Assembly: GCA_039819285.1 (NCBI GenBank)
Contig: JBCBSH010000238.1
Location: 1 to 6,226 of the forward strand
DNA length: 6,226 nt
DNA from: JANQGH01 sp039819285
GTDB lineage: Bacteria; Pseudomonadota; Alphaproteobacteria; DSM-16000; Inquilinaceae
Direction: 5' to 3'
Positions 1 through 5,743 of the stretch are shown in pieces (position 1 is the first letter of the stretch; each line of letters begins with the position of its first letter). A program made the translations under genes and the position numbers. Below the pieces are notes generated by a model, which was not told the DNA's origin, searched no databases, and worked only from the letters and a program-made list of their open reading frames with translations.

Positions 1-590
1 TGTAGGTCCTGACGCAGACGGTTTTCGTCCAGCGCCGTGACCACGGCGCCGTCGGCGCCCATGCGCTCATGCGCCTCGATGGTCAGTTCCAGCGGTGCCA
101 GCGGATCGCGCTTGTTGTAGATGACCCAGCCGCCCAGGCCACCCGGCACGAAAGACCGGGCGATCTGCAAGGTCTGCTGATAGCCCTTGGTGGTGATCAG
201 CCCGACCTTGGCACCGGACGAGGTCAGGACGGTGTTGGTCGCGACCGTGGTGCCGTGCATGACCGTATTGATCTGCGTCGGGTTAACACCGGCCTCGCGA
301 CAGATCTTGTCGACGCCGTTCAAGACACCGATCGAGCTGTCCTTGGGCGTCGACGGCACCTTGGCGGTATGCGTCTTGCCGGTCTTCTCCTCGATCAGCA
401 GCAGGTCGGTAAAAGTGCCACCGACATCGACGCCCAGGCGATAGCCCTCGCCCACCCGCGTGGTGCGGGCAGCCGTCGGAACAGCCGCCGGTCGGGTACC
501 GCCGAGCAGGGACTCCATACGATGCAGCCTGGCTTCCAGCGCTGCGATGCGGCTTTCATATTCCACCGCGACATCATTGCCGTCGTTCAT
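1..590 (-). CDS. hyuA: HyuA-type hydantoinase/oxoprolinase subunit, N-terminal part (cut by left edge)
   Basis: This is the first 196 residues of a hydantoinase A / 5-oxoprolinase family protein that runs off the left edge. Members use ATP to open five-membered cyclic amides or ureides (hydantoins, N-methylhydantoin, 5-oxoproline), normally with a HyuB partner in the cytoplasm. The ASKHA phosphate-binding motif GVDVGGTFTDLLL lies at residues 53-65, the family motif MHGTTVATNTVL at 111-122, and ERMGADGAVVTALDE near 175-189. The ATG at 590 follows an AGGAGG ribosome site at 608-603. Most family members begin almost directly at the GVDVGGTFTD motif; this one has about 50 extra residues, including a predicted helix at 8-29 (VEYESRIAALEARLHRMESL) and an Ala/Pro/Thr-rich linker. 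An operator-like palindrome about 100 bp upstream suggests a separate regulated promoter. The family is clear; the substrate is not. Acetone carboxylase or acetophenone carboxylase subunits share this fold and remain alternatives. Confidence 0.9.
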   Translation of the reverse strand, partial: MNDGNDVAVEYESRIAALEARLHRMESLLGGTRPAAVPTAARTTRVGEGYRLGVDVGGTFTDLLLIEEKTGKTHTAKVPSTPKDSSIGVLNGVDKICREAGVNPTQINTVMHGTTVATNTVLTSSGAKVGLITTKGYQQTLQIARSFVPGGLGGWVIYNKRDPLAPLELTIEAHERMGADGAVVTALDENRLRQDL

Positions 591-602
591 CAGTTCGATC
601 TG

Positions 603-608
603 CCTCCT
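603..608 (-). promoter_or_regulatory. Ribosome binding site of the hydantoinase gene
   Basis: A perfect AGGAGG on the - strand, with 12 bases between it and the ATG at 590. The spacing is longer than the usual 5-9 bases, but no other in-frame start between this site and the GVDVGGTFTD motif has a comparable signal. It therefore supports the extended N terminus being translated. Confidence 0.6.
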
Positions 609-685
609 GCCATCTGCCTATGGCGCCAAAACATCGCGAATACCGTCCCGTGGAACGACAGCGATTTTTGTGTTTAACATCACTT

Positions 686-697
686 TATGTATACAAT
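686..697. promoter_or_regulatory. Predicted GntR-type operator upstream of hydantoinase gene
   Basis: The + strand reads TATGTATACAAT and the - strand ATTGTATACATA, built around the perfect 8-bp palindrome TGTATACA (688-695). It is centred about 101 bp upstream of the hydantoinase start in an AT-rich patch that stands out from the surrounding high-GC DNA. The same core occurs upstream of the binding-protein gene and between the regulator and amidase. FadR-subfamily GntR repressors commonly bind short palindromes of this kind, so binding by the regulator encoded at 4946-5608 is inferred. I could not define a convincing -35/-10 pair here. Confidence 0.6.
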
Positions 698-750
698 ACT
701 GACGGCGAACACCGCGTTTCGCAAGCATATCGGCGCGCGTCTGGCCGATT

Positions 751-758
751 TGTGTACA
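751..758. promoter_or_regulatory. Possible second, weaker operator copy
   Basis: TGTGTACA, one base different from the TGTATACA core, lies 63 bp (centre to centre) from the operator at 688-695, close to six helical turns. It sits in the gap just after the permease stop codon. It could be an auxiliary site that allows two bound dimers to face the same side of the helix, but an 8-bp match can also arise by chance. Confidence 0.25.
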
Positions 759-775
759 TTCGCCGCAGCATCGGT

Positions 776-1894
776 TCAGCCAATCTCCATCGGTCGTCGG
801 CGACGCACGATCTGGGACGCAACGACAGCGATAATCAGCCCGCCGCCCCAGAACAGATCCTGGACGAAGTTCGGGATGCCGAACACCTGCAGGCCGGAGA
901 TCCCGGTCGCCAGCAAATAGACTCCGATCAGCGAGCCCCAGGGATTGAACCGGCCGGGCACGATGCTGGTCGCGCCGAGAAAGGCGCCGGCGAAGGCCGG
1001 GAGGATCATCGCCAAGCGCGAACTGGGATCGGCCGAACCGTTCATACCGACGGCGATGACGCCGGCAAGCGCGGCCAGAAGACCCGACGCGATCAGCGCG
1101 CCGGCCCGCACGCGATCGACCTGGATGCCCGCCAGCCGTGCCACCTCGCGGGCCCGACCGACGAAAAGCAGCCGGCGTCCCGGCGTGGTGTATTCCAGGA
1201 AGTACCACAGCAAGATGCACAGGATCAGCGCATACCAGAAACCCATGGAGATGCCGAGCAAGCGGAGTTGGTTGACCAGTTCGACCAGCGTGCGGCTGGC
1301 ATCCCCGCCATACAGCGTCACGGTCTGGCTGGCGCTGACCCATTTGGCGATCCCGGTGACGAAGGTCGCCATGGCCAATGTCACGACCAGCGAATGGATG
1401 CGGTAGTAGAGAATAAAGAACGCGTTGACGCCGCCGATGATGGCGCCGACCGCAAGCGCGGCCAGCACCGCAAGGCCCGTCGGCGCGCCGTGATCGACCA
1501 GCAGCAGGGCCGCGACCAGAGACGACAGGGTCAGCGTGGCGGCCACGGAGAGGTCGAAGTCGCCCGCCGTCAGCGGAATCAGCAGCGCGAAGGTCAGGAT
1601 CACCAGCACGCTTTGGGTACCGAACATCGTGCGGAAATTGAACCAGGTCAGAAAAGACGTCCGGTCGCCGATCCCGCTTTCGATCCCTGCGAAGGCCGCG
1701 ATCAGAACGATCCAGATCCCGATGATGGCGTAGCGTTCCAGAAAGTCCTTAAAGCCAGCGCGCGGCGGCCGCGAGGTCGGCTGCGGCGGCCGGTGCCGGC
1801 TGGCCTGCAGCCGTTGGACGGCCTGCTCAAGCTCGCTTAAGCGCGCCTCGTAGGCGGCCATGGTCCGATCGTCGGGGATGCGCCCCTCGCTCAT
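776..1894 (-). CDS. RbsC-type ABC transporter permease
   Basis: Inner-membrane permease of 372 residues in the branched-chain amino acid / ribose (BPD_transp_2) family; it would act as a dimer with the neighbouring ATPase and binding protein to import a small polar solute. Hydrophobic segments run from about residue 55 to 360, with about eight to ten membrane spans. Family motifs are LTAGDFDLSV (108-117, equivalent to GGIDLSVG in RbsC), GGVNAFFI (154-161), and the cytoplasmic loop REVARLAGIQVDRVR (249-263) that contacts the ATPase. The ATG at 1894 has AGGGG five bases upstream; an alternative in-frame Met is residue 12. It starts 33 bases after the ATPase stop, so the two are co-transcribed. 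Unusually, about 45 hydrophilic residues precede the first membrane span, including a heptad-like helix at 15-30 (YEARLSELEQAVQRLQ) and a Pro/Arg-rich linker. Only one permease gene is present, as in RbsABC systems. The family is certain; the substrate is unknown. Confidence 0.93.
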   Translation of the reverse strand: MSEGRIPDDRTMAAYEARLSELEQAVQRLQASRHRPPQPTSRPPRAGFKDFLERYAIIGIWIVLIAAFAGIESGIGDRTSFLTWFNFRTMFGTQSVLVILTFALLIPLTAGDFDLSVAATLTLSSLVAALLLVDHGAPTGLAVLAALAVGAIIGGVNAFFILYYRIHSLVVTLAMATFVTGIAKWVSASQTVTLYGGDASRTLVELVNQLRLLGISMGFWYALILCILLWYFLEYTTPGRRLLFVGRAREVARLAGIQVDRVRAGALIASGLLAALAGVIAVGMNGSADPSSRLAMILPAFAGAFLGATSIVPGRFNPWGSLIGVYLLATGISGLQVFGIPNFVQDLFWGGGLIIAVVASQIVRRRRPMEIG

Positions 1895-1927
1895 GCCAAC
1901 CCCTGCCTCACTGCTTCGACGCCATTC

Positions 1928-3499
1928 CTATCCGGCGATGCGGGAGATGGCCGTCGTCATGCTTTTGTAGCACTGTTCGGCGATCCGCTCCTTCGTCACG
2001 TCGCCGCCGGTCAGTTCCCTGATCACGCGCCCGAAGGCGAAGATCAGCACGCGGTCGCAGATCTGGGCTAGCTGTTCGTAGTCGGCGCTGGCGCAAATCA
2101 CCGTCGTGTCGCTGTTCACCGCCTGATCCAGCGCCTCATAGACCTGCTGGCGGGCGCCGACATCGATGCCTTGGGTCGGCTCGTCCAGCAGCAGCAGGAC
2201 GGGGGAAACCTCCAGCCACTTGGCCAGCAGCACCTTTTGCTGATTGCCGCCGGACAGTTGCTCCAGCGCCATCTCCGGCCGGTTGGGGCGGACATCGTGC
2301 CGGGTCGTCACATCCTTCGCCCAGCGAGCCATGGCGCCGCGATTGAGGCCAAGCGCCCCGGCGAAGCGGCGGATCGACGGCAGGGCCACATTCTCCACCA
2401 CGCTCAGCGAGCCGGCCCCCGAGGCGGCCAGCCGATCGGCCGGCAGATAGGCGATACCGGCGGCGATCGCCTGGGAAGGCTTGAGGTGATGCAGGTCGAA
2501 CATCTGGTCCGCCAGGGTCATGGTGCCGGACTGCCCCTGCTGGGCGCCGGACAGGATCGCCGGCACCTCCTCGAAACCGGCGCCGATCAGGCCGGTCAAG
2601 CCCACCACCTCGCCCTTTCTCACCGACAGGTTCAAATCCTCCACCACCCGGCCGCGCAGATGGCTGACGCGCACCTCGACCGCCTCGTCCAGACCGTGCG
2701 CGTGGCTGATGTGGAACGGCTCCACCCTGCGCCCGACGATCAGTTCGACGAAATCGTCGTGGCTGGCCTCCGCCGTGACCACGGTGCCCGCCACCCTGCC
2801 GTCGCGCAAGATCGTCGCCCGGTCGGTGATCTCCATCACCTCTTCGACATCGTGACTGACGAAGATCACCGAGGCGCCCTTGGCCACGACCTGACGGACG
2901 AGGTCAAAGAGTTGATCGATGCCGGTACGCGGCAGGAACGGCGTCGGCTCGTCCAGCACGAGAATGCCCCGTCCGCCATGGGTCGACTGGCTGGCGGCGA
3001 TCTGTTCCATCGCCCGCACGATCGCCACCAGGCAGCGTTCGACCTGGGGCAGGTTGGCGACCTGCACCCGTGGATCGATGTTGAGTTGATAGTGATCGAA
3101 GATCTCCGCCACGGCATCGCATTCCCGCCGCCAGCGGATACGCCAGCGATGGTCGGTGGCGAAATCGCTCAGCCGCATGTTCTCGACCACGCTGAGCGAC
3201 GGGATCAGGCCTAGATGCTGGTGCACGAAGGCCATGCCCAGCTCGCGAAACTGACCCGCCGCTAAGGGTAGGGGAACATCTTTGCCGAACAGGCTCAGCC
3301 GGCCGCCGGGCTCCGGCGCGTGAAAGCCCGACAGGATCTTGATCAGGGTCGACTTGCCCGATCCGTTCTGACCCAGCAGGCCATGCACCTCGCCGACGCG
3401 AACGTCGAGGGCGACGTCATCAAGCGCGACCGCGCCGCCAAAGGCCTTCGACAGCCCGCTGATGCTAAGCGCCGGCGTATGATCCAAGCCTACGGTCAT
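1928..3499 (-). CDS. RbsA-type two-domain ABC transporter ATPase
   Basis: Cytoplasmic ATPase of 523 residues with two fused nucleotide-binding domains, as in the RbsA/MglA/XylG group; it powers the adjacent permease. Domain 1: Walker A GQNGSGKST (43-51), Q-loop region HQH (93-95), Walker B ILVLDEP (179-185) and switch His216. Domain 2: degenerate Walker A GLIGAGFEE (303-311), YLPADR (351-356), intact signature LSGGNQQK (415-422), and Walker B LLLLDEP (435-441) followed by TQGIDVGAR. The domain 1 signature is replaced by NLPQVER (149-155), so only the composite site formed by Walker A of domain 1 and the signature of domain 2 looks competent. I chose the ATG at 3499 because homology begins directly after it (LSISGLSKAFGG). 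The frame stays open to 3631, but that stretch overlaps the binding-protein gene and has no family similarity. The gap to the binding-protein stop is 40 bases and to the permease 33. Confidence 0.93.
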   Translation of the reverse strand: MTVGLDHTPALSISGLSKAFGGAVALDDVALDVRVGEVHGLLGQNGSGKSTLIKILSGFHAPEPGGRLSLFGKDVPLPLAAGQFRELGMAFVHQHLGLIPSLSVVENMRLSDFATDHRWRIRWRRECDAVAEIFDHYQLNIDPRVQVANLPQVERCLVAIVRAMEQIAASQSTHGGRGILVLDEPTPFLPRTGIDQLFDLVRQVVAKGASVIFVSHDVEEVMEITDRATILRDGRVAGTVVTAEASHDDFVELIVGRRVEPFHISHAHGLDEAVEVRVSHLRGRVVEDLNLSVRKGEVVGLTGLIGAGFEEVPAILSGAQQGQSGTMTLADQMFDLHHLKPSQAIAAGIAYLPADRLAASGAGSLSVVENVALPSIRRFAGALGLNRGAMARWAKDVTTRHDVRPNRPEMALEQLSGGNQQKVLLAKWLEVSPVLLLLDEPTQGIDVGARQQVYEALDQAVNSDTTVICASADYEQLAQICDRVLIFAFGRVIRELTGGDVTKERIAEQCYKSMTTAISRIAG

Positions 3500-3504
3500 C
3501 GCGC

Positions 3505-3518
3505 CGCCGGGTCCGGCG
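3505..3518 (-). other. GC-rich hairpin between binding-protein and ATPase genes
   Basis: An inverted repeat, CGCCGG / CCGGCG with a 2-base gap (realistically a 5-bp stem with a 4-base loop), lies in the 40-base gap, six bases upstream of the ATPase ATG. No T-run follows, so it is not an intrinsic terminator. Such intercistronic hairpins in ABC operons can protect the upstream binding-protein mRNA or lower translation of the downstream gene. The ATPase start has no good ribosome binding site beside it, which fits reduced ATPase expression, but the role is inferred. Confidence 0.35.
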
Positions 3519-3539
3519 ACGAGCCAACCGGCTGCACCC

Positions 3540-4703
3540 TTAGTCGAGACCCCACAGGGCGCGGAAGCCGTCGATGTAGCCGTCGCCATAGCCCTGGGTA
3601 TAGGTGGCGGGCACGCCGGCAGTTTCGACATTCTCGTCGCTGAAGACGTAAAGCGGCGTGTTCAGCTCGGTCACCGTGCCTTCATCGCACAAGAGGCGCA
3701 TGGTGGCGTCGACCCCGGACCAGCCAACCCAGCCCAGGCTTTCGCCGACATTCATCTCGACGAGATCGCCCTCGCGCAAGAGGTCGAGCACGAAGGGCGT
3801 GCCGTTATAGGTGGCGATGCGCACATCGTCGCGCCCGGTCAGTTCCAGCGCCGGCACGATGAACTGCGACATGGAATCGTAGATCGGCAGGATGTAGTTG
3901 ATCGACGGATCGGCGACCAGGGCCGACTGCACCTCGGTCTGGATGCCGGACCCCCATTCGACCACCGGCACGTTCACGTATCGATGCTGACAATTCGGAC
4001 AGTTCTCGTCGAGGTAGGTCTCGATGGCGTTGACGAAGGCGGAGGTCGGCATGATTTCGTCGGAGCCGATGATGACCGCGTTCACCTCGCCGTCGGTCTG
4101 CAGCATTGCCCACGCGGCCATGATCTGGCCGGCACGGGTGTAGTTCATGGCAAAGGCGCCGTCGAGCTGGCTGTCCGGCTCTTGCGTCACATCGTTCAGG
4201 TGCGTGGTAACCACCTTCAGGCCGGCGTCGCGCGCCTCGGCAATCTGCGGCCCCAACGCCGCCGGCGGCACGCCGCCTTGAAGGTCGATCACGTCGTAGC
4301 CGCCATTGATCGCCGTGGCGATGCCCTGGACCCATTGATCGACGTTGAGCTGATTGTCCCACACCGTCAGTTCGAAGCCGATCGCCTCCGCAGCCTCCGT
4401 CTGGCCGCGCGCGATCTCGACGTTGAAGGGGTTCTGGCTGGTCAGCGGGATAACGAAGATGCTGCGGTCGGCCATGCAGGCGCGGGCGTCGAAGGCCGGG
4501 CCCGGGTCGACGAAGACCGGCGTCTGGCTAGCCTCCGTCACCAGCGCTTGCGCCGCCGCCATGCCGTCCTGGGCCAGCGCCGGCGAGACGGTCAGAACCG
4601 CGATCGTCGAGACGACCGCGCCGAGACCGCCCAGAGCGATCCCGGTGTGCCGACGCTTGCTCGATACGCCGTGCCCGTCCGAATTTCTGGATGTGAATGT
4701 CAT
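3540..4703 (-). CDS. RbsB-like periplasmic substrate-binding protein
   Basis: Exported solute-binding protein of 387 residues, the specificity component of the importer. The N terminus has a basic stretch (SSKRRHT, 15-20), a hydrophobic core (about 21-39) and a cleavage site after SPALA (residues 40-44), so a standard Sec signal peptide is predicted. The mature part has the periplasmic-binding-protein type 1 layout: SIFVIPLTSQNPFNVEIARG (81-100), AINGGYDVIDLQG (131-143), a second lobe with VNAVIIGSDEIM (208-218), and a hinge region around YILPIYDSM (270-278). Cysteines at 76, 235, 238 (ENCPNCQH) and 339 could form periplasmic disulfides. The ATG at 4703 has GGGG seven bases upstream; a TTG at 4739 in the same frame would only add 12 residues before the signal peptide and is less likely. 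It is the first gene of the transporter operon, and an operator-like palindrome lies about 127 bp upstream. The ligand cannot be deduced; a sugar is possible, but the neighbouring enzymes favour a cyclic ureide or amide. Confidence 0.92.
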   Translation of the reverse strand: MTFTSRNSDGHGVSSKRRHTGIALGGLGAVVSTIAVLTVSPALAQDGMAAAQALVTEASQTPVFVDPGPAFDARACMADRSIFVIPLTSQNPFNVEIARGQTEAAEAIGFELTVWDNQLNVDQWVQGIATAINGGYDVIDLQGGVPPAALGPQIAEARDAGLKVVTTHLNDVTQEPDSQLDGAFAMNYTRAGQIMAAWAMLQTDGEVNAVIIGSDEIMPTSAFVNAIETYLDENCPNCQHRYVNVPVVEWGSGIQTEVQSALVADPSINYILPIYDSMSQFIVPALELTGRDDVRIATYNGTPFVLDLLREGDLVEMNVGESLGWVGWSGVDATMRLLCDEGTVTELNTPLYVFSDENVETAGVPATYTQGYGDGYIDGFRALWGLD

Positions 4704-4824
4704 ATCTTTGCCCCGCTGTTCATTCCGATTGTTGGTCAACCGCCTCGGCCGTTACGTTGACAGCCGGTAAGCGGCCCTTTTTTGCTTTTGCGTCGGCCCT
4801 GGCTGATCGTCAGACCACCGCAGC

Positions 4825-4836
4825 ATTGTATACAGA
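4825..4836. promoter_or_regulatory. Predicted GntR-type operator upstream of the transporter operon
   Basis: ATTGTATACAGA, containing the perfect palindrome TGTATACA (4827-4834), lies in the gap between the regulator and the binding-protein gene. Read on the - strand, TGTATA could serve as a -10 box with TTGTCG 18 bases upstream (near 4858-4853) as a weak -35, so a bound repressor would overlap the promoter. This would give a leader of roughly 110 bases that includes the A-rich stretch near 4790-4778. The core is identical to the site upstream of the hydantoinase gene. Confidence 0.6.
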
Positions 4837-4883
4837 GTTACCGAGATCGCGGCGACAATCAAGCACGTCGGAGGCCTCGGGAC

Positions 4884-4910
4884 AAAAAAGCCGACACCCC
4901 GCCCGCCGGC
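4884..4910 (-). terminator. Intrinsic terminator after the regulator gene
   Basis: On the - strand, GCCGGCG and TGTCGGC form a 7-bp stem (two G-T pairs) around a 7-base loop (GGCGGGG), directly followed by six T residues (4889-4884). It begins 35 bases after the regulator stop codon at 4946. It would separate the regulator transcript from the transporter operon, which then needs its own promoter; an operator-like site lies just downstream at 4825-4836. Confidence 0.75.
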
Positions 4911-4945
4911 CACTCAAAAGGACAGCAGACGCATCTGCCGCCAGC

Positions 4946-5608
4946 CTATTCCGCCGCCTTGATCGCGCCGGGATCGCGCGCCGCGTAGGTCGCATAGGCG
5001 GCGCGGACATGGCTGCGCATCACCGACGCCGCCCAATCGGCGTCGCGATTTTCAAATGCCGCGACCATTTCGATATGGTGGCTCGCCGAACGGCGCAGAT
5101 CGGCTGGCCGATAGCGCCGAAACGTGTTGACGATCACGGGCATTTCCATGAGGTTATTGATCATCGCCGCCAGCCGTCGATTGCCGGCAACCTCTTGGAT
5201 CAGATGATGAAAGTCGCTGTTGGCCTCAGTCAGCGCATCACTTGGCGAGCCGTCACCGCTCGCGACCAGCTGTTCCATGCGCGTGGCCAGATCGCGCAGC
5301 CGGTCCAAGGCGTCCGGCGTCATTCTTTGCGCCGCAAGCCCTGCGGCATGGCTTTCTAAAAGCGCACGCAGGGAGAAGATCTCCTCGATATCCTGGTCCG
5401 CCCAATCGGCAACGCGCGCGCCCTGGTTCGGCACGAAGCTGAGCAGGCCTTCGAGATCCAAGCGGCGCAGGGCCTCGCGGATTGGCGTGCGGCTGACCCC
5501 GATCTCCTGCGCCAGATCCTCTTCCTTCAACCGCTCGCCCGGCGCCAGGCGGCCGTCCAGAATGCCTCGGCGAACGATCTGATAGGCCCGCTCTACCGCC
5601 TTGGCCAT
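4946..5608 (-). CDS. GntR-family (FadR/FCD type) transcriptional regulator
   Basis: DNA-binding regulator of 220 residues, the usual length for the FadR subfamily. A winged helix-turn-helix occupies residues 8-68, with recognition helix VSRTPIREALRRL (38-50) and wing around LLSFVPNQGARV (55-66). The C-terminal all-helical FCD domain (about 75-208) has the expected metal-ligand pattern: N130 or D132, H134 in NSDFH, H178 in SHHIE, and H200 in MRSHV. FCD domains usually bind a carboxylate ligand, so a pathway acid intermediate is a plausible inducer. The ATG at 5608 has GGAG six bases upstream in a purine-rich run. It is divergent from the amidase gene across a 135-bp gap containing the palindrome ATTGTATGCAAT, and the same palindrome type occurs before the transporter and hydantoinase genes. 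Autoregulation and local repression are inferred; activation cannot be excluded. Confidence 0.93.
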   Translation of the reverse strand: MAKAVERAYQIVRRGILDGRLAPGERLKEEDLAQEIGVSRTPIREALRRLDLEGLLSFVPNQGARVADWADQDIEEIFSLRALLESHAAGLAAQRMTPDALDRLRDLATRMEQLVASGDGSPSDALTEANSDFHHLIQEVAGNRRLAAMINNLMEMPVIVNTFRRYRPADLRRSASHHIEMVAAFENRDADWAASVMRSHVRAAYATYAARDPGAIKAAE

Positions 5609-5658
5609 GGTCTTCTCCCTCGTCTGGCATTGCTGGCGCCGCGCTTCACCGATGGCGA

Positions 5659-5670
5659 ATTGTATGCAAT
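5659..5670. promoter_or_regulatory. Predicted GntR-type operator in divergent regulator/amidase gap
   Basis: ATTGTATGCAAT, a near-perfect 12-bp palindrome (only the central TA/TG position breaks symmetry), sits 56 bp from the regulator start and 79 bp from the amidase start, measured from its centre. One bound dimer here could control both divergent genes. On the - strand it contains TACAAT, a good -10 match, with TTGGCT 19 bases upstream, so it may overlap the regulator's own promoter. The remaining gap sequence shows no other clear element. Confidence 0.65.
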
Positions 5671-5743
5671 GCTTGCCTCAATTAGCCAATCATATTCGTT
5701 TTACCCATCGCGTCCACGCGCACGCACCCGGCTTGGAGACGGC

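Noticed and set aside
729..749. Hairpin ATCGGC/GCCGAT after the permease stop as a terminator
   Set aside because: A 6-bp stem with a 9-base loop and no following T-run on the - strand; not enough to call an intrinsic terminator, so read-through into the hydantoinase gene remains possible.
618..1343. 241-codon open frame on the - strand in a different frame from the permease
   Set aside because: Arg/Gly-rich frame-shifted reading of the permease gene without a ribosome site or family motif.
620..1840. Long open frame of 406 codons on the + strand opposite the permease
   Set aside because: Its predicted protein is rich in Gln, Arg, Asp and Gly with no recognisable family, as expected for the antisense of a high-GC gene; the permease on the other strand has clear family motifs.
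2171..3214. 347-codon open frame on the + strand opposite the ATPase
   Set aside because: Low-complexity His/Asp/Arg/Gln-rich translation with no motif, lying wholly inside a well-supported ATPase gene.
3500..3631. Extension of the ATPase upstream to a start at 3631
   Set aside because: The extra 44 residues are Ala/Pro/Gly-rich, overlap the binding-protein gene and match nothing in the RbsA family; the ATG at 3499 sits directly before the conserved region.
3984..4760. 258-codon open frame on the + strand opposite the binding protein
   Set aside because: Antisense shadow; the opposite strand encodes a signal peptide and a full periplasmic binding-protein fold.
4763..4784. Possible + strand terminator (GCCG/CGGC stem followed by a T-run)
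   Set aside because: The stem is only 4 bp and no + strand gene ends upstream of it; the T-run is better read as an A-rich stretch in the binding-protein leader.
4697..5359. 220-codon open frame on the + strand spanning the gap and the end of the regulator gene
   Set aside because: It crosses a terminator and the transporter operon's promoter region and lies antisense to the FCD domain; no family resemblance.
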